This document shows, in pieces, positions 17,782 through 27,265 of a stretch of DNA of 64,000 nt. Position 1 is the first letter of the stretch. Every line of letters starts with the position of its first letter. This DNA comes from Acidimicrobiia bacterium (GTDB taxonomy: Bacteria > Acidobacteriota > Vicinamibacteria > Vicinamibacterales > UBA2999): the NCBI GenBank assembly GCA_016871275.1, contig VFZG01000009.1:1-64000 (forward strand). The letters are read 5' to 3'. The position numbers were made by a program, and so were the translations under genes. The notes below the pieces were generated by a model. The model made no database searches. It worked only from the letters and a program-made list of their open reading frames with translations, and was not told the DNA's origin.

Positions 17782-18372
17782 TCAACGGGCGCTGGGGAAC
17801 TTCGACAGCTTGCGCTGCAGCGAGCGGCGATGGATGCCCAGCAGCCGCGCGGCTTGCGAGACGTTGCCGTCGCAGTCGGCCAGCACTCGTTGAATGTGTT
17901 CCCATTCGACGCGCGCCAGAGACGGCACCGCCACCGGGGCGGCATCGGCGGCCACGGGGCGGCCATCGAACGCCGCCAACACCTGGTCGGCATCCACTGG
18001 CTTCGTCAGGTAGTTCACCGCGCCGAGCTTGACGCTTTCGAGCGCGGTGGCGATGCTGCCATAGCCCGTCAGGATCACCACCTTGGTGGTGGGGTCAATA
18101 GACAGCAGCCCCTTCACGACGTCGAGTCCGCTGCCGTCGGGCAGCTTCAGGTCCACGACGGCCAGTTCCGGACTCTCCTCGCGTGCGGCGGCCAGCGCCT
18201 CGTCCCTGGACGCCGCGGCGCGGACGTCGCAGCCGCGCGCGCCCAGCGCCCGCGCCAGCCGCTCGCGAAACCGCTCATCGTCTTCGACCACGAGCACGCT
18301 GGTGGCGGAACGTTCGAGATCAGCTGGCGGCTTCACGGGCGGTGAACGTAACGGCCGCCACGGTGCCGGCAC
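17782..18372 (-). CDS. regA: Response regulator, RegA/PrrA/ActR family
   Basis: 'VLVVEDDERFRERLARALGARGCDVRAA...VVDLKLPDGSGLDVV...LTGYGSIATALESVKLGAVNYLTKPVDADQVLAAF' plus C-terminal Fis-like HTH 'VSQAARLLGIHRRSLQRKL'. Confidence 0.85.
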   Translation of the reverse strand: MPAPWRPLRSPPVKPPADLERSATSVLVVEDDERFRERLARALGARGCDVRAAASRDEALAAAREESPELAVVDLKLPDGSGLDVVKGLLSIDPTTKVVILTGYGSIATALESVKLGAVNYLTKPVDADQVLAAFDGRPVAADAAPVAVPSLARVEWEHIQRVLADCDGNVSQAARLLGIHRRSLQRKLSKFPSAR

Positions 18373-19633
18373 CGGGGCGTGAGGTCATCGAGAACTGGCC
18401 GCCCCATTGCTCGACGAAGGTGCGGGCCAGGAACAAACCGAGGCCGAAGCCGGTGCCCGGCGCCTTGGTGGTGAAGAACGGCTCACCGGCCTTGACCAGC
18501 GTGGCTTCGTCCATGCCCGTGCCGGTATCACGCACCGCGAACTGCAGCGCAGTGGGCGACGCCGTGACGTGCACCTCCACGGCGGCGTCCGGGTCCGATG
18601 CGTCGAGGGCGTTCTTGACGAGCGTGCCCAGCACGCGGGCGATGCCGAGTCGCGGCAATTGCAGCGGCGGAGCGGTGCCGCTCACGACCACGCGAACACG
18701 GGCCGGCGCTCCGGCGGGCAGCGAGTCGAGCGCCTCGCGTACCACCTGCGCCGCATCGATCGGCGCCGGCGGATCGAGCACCGAGGCATCCGCCCGGCCG
18801 CTCATCTGGTCGAGAATCTCGCGGCAGCGTTCAACCTGCGAGCGGATCAACCGCGCGTCCTCGACCACCTCGGCGGGTACGCCGGGAGTCGTGGCGGCGA
18901 GGTCGAGCTCGCGCGCGGTCACCGCAATGGTGCTGAGCGGTGTCGCCAGTTCGTGGGCGGCGCCGGCGGCCAGCGTGGTGAGCGATGCCAGCCGTTCGCG
19001 CTGCGCGGCCACCCGTCGCGCATCTGCCAGCGCGCGCTCACGTGCCTCGACCGCGGCGCGAATGCGCGTGACAAACGCGGCGGTCAGCACCGCCGCCACC
19101 ACGAACGCCGCCAGCATGCCGACCTGGTGGCTGGCGTGGGGCTGGAAGTTGGCGTGCGGCGCGTGGGCATCCACCAGCGCCTGCAGCGGCTCGACGAACA
19201 GTAGCCCGTAGCCGCCAATCGACGCCGCCGTGACAATCCACGCCCACCGGGCACCCAGGGTGATGGCCGCCAGCGTGATGAAGACGAGATACATGATGGT
19301 GAACGGGTTGCTCGGCCCGCCGGTGGCCAGCACCAGCAGCGTCAGCAGCGCCACGTCGAGCAGCGCGATCACTTCGAGACCGAGGCCCAATGGGCGATCC
19401 GCGGCGACTCGCCACGCCAGCCAGGCATTACTGGCAATCAGCGTCGTCACGAGGGTGACAACCACCCGCACGTCGAACCGCAGCGCCAGCGCGACCCAGC
19501 CGACCACCAGCGCCACCGCCACGCCACCGACCACGGCCCACCGGAAGCGGACCAGCCACGGCGCCGAGACCACGGGAGCGACATCCACCGCGCGATTGTC
19601 GCATGCATCGGCGACCAGACTCTCGTGCGGCAA
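18320..19633 (-). CDS. regB: Sensor histidine kinase, RegB/PrrB-like (start uncertain: TTG at 19633 or downstream GTG near 19590)
   Basis: TM region with 'LATGGPSNPFTIMYLVFITLAAITLG' (GGxxNPF motif), H-box 'AAGAAHELATPLSTI', HATPase 'GTGFGLGLFLARTF'; overlaps regA. Confidence 0.85.
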   Translation of the reverse strand: MPHESLVADACDNRAVDVAPVVSAPWLVRFRWAVVGGVAVALVVGWVALALRFDVRVVVTLVTTLIASNAWLAWRVAADRPLGLGLEVIALLDVALLTLLVLATGGPSNPFTIMYLVFITLAAITLGARWAWIVTAASIGGYGLLFVEPLQALVDAHAPHANFQPHASHQVGMLAAFVVAAVLTAAFVTRIRAAVEARERALADARRVAAQRERLASLTTLAAGAAHELATPLSTIAVTARELDLAATTPGVPAEVVEDARLIRSQVERCREILDQMSGRADASVLDPPAPIDAAQVVREALDSLPAGAPARVRVVVSGTAPPLQLPRLGIARVLGTLVKNALDASDPDAAVEVHVTASPTALQFAVRDTGTGMDEATLVKAGEPFFTTKAPGTGFGLGLFLARTFVEQWGGQFSMTSRPGAGTVAAVTFTAREAAS

Positions 19634-19642
19634 ATTGACGCA
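19626..19642. promoter_or_regulatory. RegA/PrrA-like operator candidate 1 (TGCGGC-AAATT-GACGCA)
   Basis: Matches TGCGNC-N5-GNCGCA in the regB/TonB receptor divergent intergenic region. Confidence 0.5.
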
Positions 19643-19656
19643 CCTGTTCGCACGCG

Positions 19657-19673
19657 TGCGACATCATGCCGCA
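19657..19673. promoter_or_regulatory. RegA/PrrA-like operator candidate 2 (TGCGAC-ATCAT-GCCGCA)
   Basis: Same TGCGNC-N5-GNCGCA architecture; 31 bp centre-to-centre from candidate 1. Confidence 0.5.
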
Positions 19674-19738
19674 GCCGACGCGACGCGTCCGCTCCCTATC
19701 ATGTAAACGGGCCGTCGCTAACACGGCCGGGAGGCTCC

Positions 19739-22537
19739 GTGACGCGATCGAGACACCTGTTACTGACAATGACCGCGGCCGTGGCCGTGCTGGCGGGAAG
19801 CACCGCACCGGCGGCGGCGCAACAAACGGTAGACGTGGGCAGCGTCAGCGGGCGCGTCAGCGACGCGTCGGGAGGTGTCGTGCCCGGCGCCACCGTCACC
19901 GCCACCCACGTCGCCACGCGCGTGGCGGCCACGGCGGTCACCGAGGCCGACGGACGATTCCGCTTCCCCTACCTGCGCATCGGCGACTACACGATCGACG
20001 TGACGCTGGCCGGGTTCGGCGATGTCAGCCGACGGCTCACCGTCTCCGCCGGATCCGCGTTCGAACTGCCGATCATGCTCACCGTCGCTGGTGTTGCGAC
20101 GGCAGTGCAAGTAACGGCCGAGTCGCCGGTGCTCGAGGCCGCGCGCAGCCAGATTGCGGCCACCGTACCGGCCGTCGAAGTGCAGGCGCTGCCCATGAAC
20201 GGGCGCAACTTTCTCGAACTCGCGATCCTCGTGCCCGGCGTAGCGCCCACCAATATCGCCAGCACGCAGTTGTTTCCGGAGACCTCCGCCGTGCCGGGCA
20301 TCACCCTCTCGGTCGGCAGCCAGCGGAACCTCTCCAACAACTTCGTCGTGGACGGGCTGTCGGCCAACGATGATGCGGCGGGCCTGAGCGGCATCACCTA
20401 CGGCGTCGACGCCATCGAGCAGTTCCAGGTGATCACGTCTGGGGCCCAGGCGGAACTCGGCCGCGCCCTCGGCGGCTACGTGAACGTGGTCACCAAGAGC
20501 GGCGGCAACGCCCGACGCGGCACCGTTTACGGCTTCTTCCGGGATGACGCCCTCAACGGCAACAACGCCCTCACCGGAACGAAGCTGCCGATGAGCCAGC
20601 AGCAATACGGCGCCAGCCTCGGCGGACCGATCAAGCGCGATCGGACCTTCTACTTCGCCAACGTCGAGCAACGAACGCTCGACCAGACCGGCCTGGTCAC
20701 CATCTCGGCGGCGAACCTGAACGCCATCAACGCTCGCCTGGATCAGGTCGGCTACCGCGGTCCGCGCATCACCACCGGGCAGTACGGCAACCCGGTGGAT
20801 TCGCACAACGTGCTGGCGAAGATCGATCACCGCCTGAACGACCGTGCCCAGATGTCGGTTCGCCACAGCCGCTACGGCGTGTCCGCCACCAATTCGCGCG
20901 GCGCCGGCGGTCTCAGCGCCCCCACCGCCTCGTCGAACCTCGACAACACCGACCAGGTGGTGGCCCTCGGCCACACCCTGATCCTCACGCCGCGCACGGT
21001 GCTCGAAACCCGCGCGCAGTTTGCCCACGGCGACCTCGGCGCGCCGCCATCGGAACCCACCGGCCCGGCGGTCAGCATCGCCGGCGTGGCCAGCTTTGGG
21101 ACCAGTTCGAGCAGCCCCACTGGCCGCCTCAACAAACTGTTCCAGGTGGTCAACAACCTGTCGCACCAGCGCGGCGCCCATGCGCTGCGCGCGGGCATCG
21201 ACCTCCTCTACAACGACGACGTGATCACGTTTCCGCGCACGGTCCGGGGCAGCTACACGTTCTCCTCGCTCGCCAACTTCCTCTCCGGCACGTACAACAA
21301 CGCCGGCTTCGCGCAGACGTTCGGCATCACCGAGCTGGCGCAGACCAATCCCAACCTTGGCGTCTACGTGCAGGATGAATGGAAGGCGACCTCGACGTTA
21401 ACGGTGAACGCCGGGGTCCGCTACGACTTGCAGTGGCTCGACACCATCAACCTCGACACCAACAACGTATCGCCGCGGGTCGGCTTCGCCTGGTCGCCGA
21501 CCCCGTCGCGCCGCACGGTGGTGCGCGCGAGCGCCGGGCTCTTCTACGACCGCGTGCCGCTGCGCGCGCTGGCCAATGCGCTGATGTCTGCCGGCAACAG
21601 CACGGATGTGGCCGCGCTGCGGCAGTTCGTCGTCAGTCTGTCGCCCACCCAGGCCGGCGCACCGGTGTTCCCCAATATCCTCGCCGCCGCCGTGCCGGCG
21701 GTGACCCTGCCCAACCTGACCACCATGGACCACGACCTGGAGAACGGCTCCTCGCTGCAGGTGAGCACCGAAGTGGAACACCAGGTCGGCGAGCGCACCA
21801 CGCTGAGCGCCGGCTATCAGTACCTGGATGGCCGCAACCTGCTCATGTCCGTGAACCAGAACGTGCCTACCTGCACGGCCACCGGCACCAACAACGGCTG
21901 CCGGCCCAATGCCACCTACGCCAACAACAACCAGTCCTCGTCGGCCGGCGAGTCGACCTATCACGGTCTGCTGGTGTCACTCACGCAGCGAGCCGGCCGA
22001 TGGGGACACTACCGGGTGTCGTACACCTTGTCGAAGGCCATGGACAACCTCGGCCAGTTCTTCTTCAGCTCACCGATTGACCCCACCGACCTCTCGAAAG
22101 ACTGGGGACGGTCCGACAACGATCAACGGCACCGCCTGGTCGTCAATGGCGCCGTCGAGGCGGCCGGCTTCCAGTTCAGCGGCCTGATGCAGGCGTACTC
22201 GGCGGGGCCGTTCAACATCACGTCGGGCATCACCACCATTCAAGGCACCGCCGGCCGGCCGATTGTGAACGGCGCCTTCATCGACCGCAACGCCGGCGAA
22301 GGCACGGCCTTCTTCGCGCTTGGGGCGCGCGTCAGCCGCACATTCCGCGTTGGTTCGCGGGCCGAGTTCGAGGTGTTGGCCGAAGGGTTCAATCTGACCG
22401 ACCGCGCTAACGTGGTCACGCGCAACACGAACTTCGGATCGGGCGCGTATCCGAACACACCGTCGGCCAGCTTCGGCCAGATCACCGCCGTGGGTGAACC
22501 ACGGTCGTTCCAGTTTGGCGCCCGAGTGAGGTTCTGA
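19739..22537 (+). CDS. TonB-dependent receptor with N-terminal carboxypeptidase-regulatory-like domain
   Basis: GTG start proposed; 'GSVSGRVSDASGGVVPGATVTATHVATR...'; 'MNGRNFLELAILVPGV'; plug and beta-barrel features; C-terminal '...RSFQFGARVRF'. Confidence 0.9.
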   Translation: MTRSRHLLLTMTAAVAVLAGSTAPAAAQQTVDVGSVSGRVSDASGGVVPGATVTATHVATRVAATAVTEADGRFRFPYLRIGDYTIDVTLAGFGDVSRRLTVSAGSAFELPIMLTVAGVATAVQVTAESPVLEAARSQIAATVPAVEVQALPMNGRNFLELAILVPGVAPTNIASTQLFPETSAVPGITLSVGSQRNLSNNFVVDGLSANDDAAGLSGITYGVDAIEQFQVITSGAQAELGRALGGYVNVVTKSGGNARRGTVYGFFRDDALNGNNALTGTKLPMSQQQYGASLGGPIKRDRTFYFANVEQRTLDQTGLVTISAANLNAINARLDQVGYRGPRITTGQYGNPVDSHNVLAKIDHRLNDRAQMSVRHSRYGVSATNSRGAGGLSAPTASSNLDNTDQVVALGHTLILTPRTVLETRAQFAHGDLGAPPSEPTGPAVSIAGVASFGTSSSSPTGRLNKLFQVVNNLSHQRGAHALRAGIDLLYNDDVITFPRTVRGSYTFSSLANFLSGTYNNAGFAQTFGITELAQTNPNLGVYVQDEWKATSTLTVNAGVRYDLQWLDTINLDTNNVSPRVGFAWSPTPSRRTVVRASAGLFYDRVPLRALANALMSAGNSTDVAALRQFVVSLSPTQAGAPVFPNILAAAVPAVTLPNLTTMDHDLENGSSLQVSTEVEHQVGERTTLSAGYQYLDGRNLLMSVNQNVPTCTATGTNNGCRPNATYANNNQSSSAGESTYHGLLVSLTQRAGRWGHYRVSYTLSKAMDNLGQFFFSSPIDPTDLSKDWGRSDNDQRHRLVVNGAVEAAGFQFSGLMQAYSAGPFNITSGITTIQGTAGRPIVNGAFIDRNAGEGTAFFALGARVSRTFRVGSRAEFEVLAEGFNLTDRANVVTRNTNFGSGAYPNTPSASFGQITAVGEPRSFQFGARVRF

Positions 22538-22538
22538 C

Positions 22539-23765
22539 ATGCGCACACCGCTACTAATGCTGGCCGCGCTCGTGGCGACCGCCGTCACTCCGGTCGGATC
22601 GCAGTCGGCATCGCTGACGCTCGGGCTGCCGGGCACCGGAAACTCCGCGCCCTGGCTGGCCAGCTCCGGCTCACTGGTGGCCCTGGCCTGGGGCGCCGGC
22701 ATTGGCCAGCAGGCGGATGTCTACGTCGCCGTCAGCCGCAACGGCGCCCGCACCTTCAGCGATCCGGTGCGGGTGAACGCCAGCGCCGGCGAGGTGCGTC
22801 TCAACGGCGAGATTGCCCCGCGGGTAGCGCTGGCGGCGCGCGATGGCCGCGAACCGGAGATCGTCGTGCTGTGGAACGCGCGCGGCACACCGAATGCCAT
22901 CAAGATCACTCGCTCGACCGACGGCGGCCGCACCTTCCAGGCGCCCGAGGCCCTGCAAGGCCCCGGAGCAGAAGGCGACCGCGGGTGGCATGCGCTGGCG
23001 CTCGACGCCGCCGGCCAGCCCCACGCCGTGTGGCTGGATCACCGTGGACTCGCCGCGGCCAAACGCGACGGCGCCAGCCACCAGGCGCACGACGGCATGG
23101 CCTTGGCGCAGCGCTCGAGCCTCTACTACGCCGCCCCGGGGCTGGCACCGGCACGCGCGCTCTTCGCCGGCGTCTGCTACTGCTGCAAGACCGCGATGGC
23201 CGTCGGGCCGAAGGGCGAGCTGTTTGCGGCGTGGCGCCACGTCTTCGCCGGCAACCTCCGCGACATGGCCTTCACCAGCTCGCGCGATGGCGGCCGGACC
23301 TTCAGCCCGATGGCGCGGGTCCATGAGGACGGCTGGGCGATCAACGGCTGCCCGGACGATGGGCCGGCGATGGCGGTGGATGCCGCCGGCGCGGTGCACC
23401 TGGTGTGGCCGACGGTGCCGGGCGGTACCGAAGGCGCGCTGCACTACGCCGTGGCCGCCGACGGCCGACGTTTCGCGGCGCCGATGCGCGTGGCCACGCT
23501 CGGCGGCCCCAAGCCGTCGCATCCGCAAATCGCGATGCGGGACGGCCGCGTTTTCGTGGCCTGGGATGAGGTGCGCAACGGCATCCGCAGCGCGGCGCTG
23601 CGCGAGGTCACCGGCGGTCGCCAGGGCGAGATTGTCACGCTGGGCGCTCCCGGCGCGACGTCCAGCTACCCGGTGCTGGCCGGCACCGCCAGCGGCCTCG
23701 TCGCCGCGTGGACCGACGGCACCGGTGCCGAGTCACGCATCGGCGTACGGGTGATCACGAGATAG
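22539..23765 (+). CDS. BNR-repeat / sialidase-like secreted protein
   Basis: Repeated 'SRDGGRTFSP', 'RNGARTFSDP', 'STDGGRTFQAP' Asp-box-like motifs; starts 2 nt after the receptor gene. Confidence 0.75.
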   Translation: MRTPLLMLAALVATAVTPVGSQSASLTLGLPGTGNSAPWLASSGSLVALAWGAGIGQQADVYVAVSRNGARTFSDPVRVNASAGEVRLNGEIAPRVALAARDGREPEIVVLWNARGTPNAIKITRSTDGGRTFQAPEALQGPGAEGDRGWHALALDAAGQPHAVWLDHRGLAAAKRDGASHQAHDGMALAQRSSLYYAAPGLAPARALFAGVCYCCKTAMAVGPKGELFAAWRHVFAGNLRDMAFTSSRDGGRTFSPMARVHEDGWAINGCPDDGPAMAVDAAGAVHLVWPTVPGGTEGALHYAVAADGRRFAAPMRVATLGGPKPSHPQIAMRDGRVFVAWDEVRNGIRSAALREVTGGRQGEIVTLGAPGATSSYPVLAGTASGLVAAWTDGTGAESRIGVRVITR

Positions 23766-23805
23766 TGCGCCGAACGGGACCTGTCGAACGGTCCCGTGAG
23801 GCTCC

Positions 23806-26448
23806 CTATCCGAACAACGGTTCGTCCGCGCGCGACCAGCGATAGCCGATCAACACGATTCCCACCAGCAGCGCCATCAACCACGCGCTGCCCGCGAAGT
23901 ACAAGCGTGACGAATCAAGCGTCAACAGCAGCGCCGTTGTGCAGAGGTAGAAGAAGAACGTCAGCACGTTGGCCAACAGTCCCCAGCCCACGACCGAACT
24001 GACCAGCACAAACGAGATCAGCGCTCCCACCATCCAATCAAGCCAGAAATACGTCGACAACGACCCCGTGCGGTTCGACACGATGGTGAACAGCGCCGTC
24101 ACAAACAGCGCCAGCGGCCACGGGCGCGCCAGGCGCGACGTCAACGGCCAGCGGCCCAACACCATCCGGACCAGCGTCAGCATCATGATGCCGACGAGTC
24201 CGTTCTGTAGAGCCCACAACAGCCGGTTGACGACGCTGACCAGCCACTCGCGCACGCCAAGCAGGCTGCCTAACTCCAGCGTGCCGGGCAGCCGTTCTGG
24301 CCAGCCCAGCACGGCAGGCAGCAGCTCGTACACCAGCGACATTGCCGCCAGCCCGATGCCCAGTCCGGCTCCGATGACAATGTCACGGCCCAGCATGGGA
24401 TCCCGTCGCCATCGTCCCGTGGTGATACGCGACCACGTGATCAGTGCGGTTGGCCACAAGCGCCTGACATGTGGCTCGACGGCCAGATACACCGACAAGA
24501 CCAGCGCGCCGTTGAACAGCGCATACCCGACGGCAATAAAGAAGCGGTTCACTTCGACGTTGATGTCGGCGATGTGCGGCGGTGACAAGACCCACGTGAG
24601 CAGCGTCATCAGTGTCACGACGCCGCCGGTCTTGACGGCACCGCGCCCGTCTCCACGGCCGGCCTGCCAGTTTCGCCAGGCCATCCAGACGGCGCCCACC
24701 GGCAACAAAGAAACGATCACGCCGCCGAACAGCGCCACCCATGGAATGGCCGTCGACGCCAATGGCACCTCGCGAGTGGCCCGTGACCACGGCGCAACCA
24801 CGTCAAACGTCGTGACTTGCCCGCGATACGCGGCCGCCTCGATGCGGATCGGAACACCCGGCAGTTCCGGCCACTCTCCACTCCACGCCTTGCGTTCGTC
24901 CGAATGAGTGCGGGGTGTCCACTGCGGAGTGGTTTCGGTAAACGAGTCTGGCGGCAGTCCCGCCAGCTCGAACGCCTTGCGCCAGTTGGCGGTCGGAGTC
25001 GTGACATCGGCTGGCGGCTCGATTTGCCGTGGGACGGCCAGAAAGAACAACACACGGCCGGCGGTGTCGAGTTCGAGGGCCACCATGCCGCCCAGCACCG
25101 ACGGCGGGTCACTCATGACAACCCGGCTGGTGTCATCCAGCGGAATCAGCAACTGCGGGCTGGTGCGATACCAGAACCGCATGGCTGCCGGCCGGCCGGT
25201 TGGCAGCGAGGTCAGCAGGTTACTCGACGGGTTCCGCGCGGCCCGGGCCAAATAGTCGCCGTCAGAGCGAAACCCGAACGCGTCGTCCGCAAACGCCGCC
25301 GTGTGTCCGAACCCCTCGCGCGCCTGGCGGGCGCGATCGGCCAGCACGTCCGCCGACAGGGTCACCGGAACACGACCGGCAATCGAGGTGCGATCGCTGA
25401 TCGCAGCCACTAGCAGCAGCGCGGCCACCGCGCCGGCCGCCCACGACAGCGCGCCACAGGCGCTGAGCGCCGCGGCTTCTCCACCTGCAGCCGCGATCAT
25501 CTCCGGCGAGGGCGTTTCTCCCGCGGCCAGCGCCGCCGCGAGTGGGTCCGCGCTGAGCTGCGCGGCCACGGCCAGCGCGCTCACCGGTCGACGCGACGGG
25601 TCGGGGTCAAGACATCGCTGAATGACGCGTTCCACCGTGGGGTCAATCGTCTTGACGACATCGGTCATCGACGTCGTCACGCCAGACTCGTGCTGGCTGA
25701 CCAACTCGGCGATCGTCTTGGCGGTGAACACCCGCCGACCGGTGAAGAGTTCGTACAACACCAGCCCGAGCGCAAAAATGTCGCTGCGGGTGGTCACTTC
25801 ACGGCCCTGGAGCTGCTCGGGCGCCATGTAGGCCGGCGTGCCGGCGCGCACGTCGCTGACGGTGCCGACGCTGGCGAGACTAAAGTCCATCAGCCGCACC
25901 CGACCGTCGCCGTCGAGCATGATGTTGGCCGGCTTCAGATCGCGATGCAGGATGCCCTTGTCGTGTGCCGCGGCCAGACCGGCACACACCTGGCGCGCGA
26001 TCTCGGCGGCCTTGTCTTCCGGAAAGCGACCAATCCGCTTGAGCAGGGCCGACAAGTCTTCACCATCGACGTAACTCCATGGTGATGAACAGCTGCGAAC
26101 GCCCACCGTCATCGGTGATTTCGCCAATGTCGTAGACGCGGCATACGTTGGGGTGCGACACCTGCCGCGCCACCCGCACTTCGTTGTGGAACTGTGCCAG
26201 GCGGACGGGATCCTGACTGAGACTGGCCGGCAGGAACTTCAGCGCCACCGGCTGCCCAAGGCGGAGGTCGTCGGCGCGGTAGACCTCGCCCATGCCGCCG
26301 CGGCAAGGAGGCTGAGTACCCGATAGCGGTCGTCGAGAATTTCGCCGGGCTGAAATCGGCCATGGTCAATGGAACCCGACGAGGTCAGCCACCCCGAGGA
26401 AGACGCCGGTCGCGTGGCGTCGTCACTCAGGCGAGTCTCATCATTCAC
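23806..26448 (-). pseudogene. Membrane Ser/Thr protein kinase, interrupted by two single-nucleotide frameshifts
   Basis: Pieces in three frames join to '...GRFQPGEILDDRYRVLSLLG(R)GGMGEVYRADDLRLGQPVALKFLP...[74 protein letters not shown]'; multiple TM segments C-terminal. Confidence 0.85.
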
Positions 26449-26605
26449 CCGGCGATTGTAGCCGCACCTCGAGGCCGCAGTTCAACATCTGGCAGTCGTG
26501 CCTCTTCGTCTTTCCTGGCCGGATGCTTCGCCATGGCGTTGCCACGATCGGCCTGAACCTCGACGCGCTGGCGGACTGGCGGTGAACAACCCCGTCAGCG
26601 AGTCG

Positions 26606-26896
26606 CTAGGCAATCGCCCTGATCCTCGGCACCTTTCCGCCGCGCGCGCGCAGCGCGTGCCAGAGGTCCCACGTCGACTGCACATTCAGCCAGAACTCCG
26701 GCGTCGTCTTCGTCAGCGCGGAGAGCAGCAGCGCGGTATCCGCCGTGACGCCGCGGCGCCGACGAACGATCGAGTTCACGCGCTGAAAGGGCATGCCCAT
26801 TCGATCCGCCGCTTCCTGCTGCGTGATCTCCGCGCCCTCGAGAATGTCCTGCAGAATCTCCCCGGGGTGCGATGGCTCTCGATGCTTCGGCAACAT
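26606..26896 (-). CDS. higA: HigA-family antitoxin (HTH)
   Basis: 'MLPKHREPSHPGEILQDILEGAEITQQEAADRMGMPFQRVNSIVRRRRGVTADTALLLSALTKTTPEFWLNVQSTWDL'. Confidence 0.92.
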   Translation of the reverse strand: MLPKHREPSHPGEILQDILEGAEITQQEAADRMGMPFQRVNSIVRRRRGVTADTALLLSALTKTTPEFWLNVQSTWDLWHALRARGGKVPRIRAIA

Positions 26897-26911
26897 GCGT
26901 GGTGTTCTCCT

Positions 26912-27096
26912 TTACTTGCCGTGCGGGTGGTAATCGTAGCAGCGCACGTCGTAGGCGTGACCGCCGTCGAACCTGAACACGAGCCGGAACTGCCTGTTTA
27001 CCCACACCGCGAAGTAACCGTCGAGCGGCACGTCCAGCGCGCGGAGCTTGTTTCCCGGAGGTACGGCCATGTCGCATCGCCGAACGTCCTAATCAC
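26912..27096 (-). pseudogene. higB: HigB toxin with internal deletion and frame change
   Basis: GTG-started 'VIRTFGDAT' (frame 1), then 'VPPGNKLRALDVPLDGYFAVWVNRQFRLVFRFDGGHAYDVRCYDYHPHGK*' (frame 2); total 185 nt, not a multiple of 3 and much shorter than normal higB. Confidence 0.8.
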
Positions 27097-27097
27097 A

Positions 27098-27128
27098 AAT
27101 AGCACAATAGCCCGACTGTTGTGCTATT
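27098..27128. promoter_or_regulatory. Inverted repeat upstream of higB(A), probable HigA operator
   Basis: aatagcacaa-N11-ttgtgctatt, perfect 10-bp arms, next to the higB GTG at 27096. Confidence 0.65.
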
Positions 27129-27265
27129 CGCACACGCACGTCTGTTTGGCGCTCGTGACGGGTCGTCGACGCGCTCGTGAACGCGGCGGCGGGCGCCCTC
27201 ACCTTGCAGCTCGTGTAAACAGGGGTCATCGGCGGCGTCGGACTGGTGCGTCCCGCCATCGAGCA

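Noticed and set aside
19760-21181. 473-aa minus-strand ORF
   Set aside because: Antisense to the TonB-dependent receptor; compositional artefact.
26109-26369. 86-aa ORF in the kinase N-lobe region
   Set aside because: Out-of-frame reading of the frameshifted kinase.
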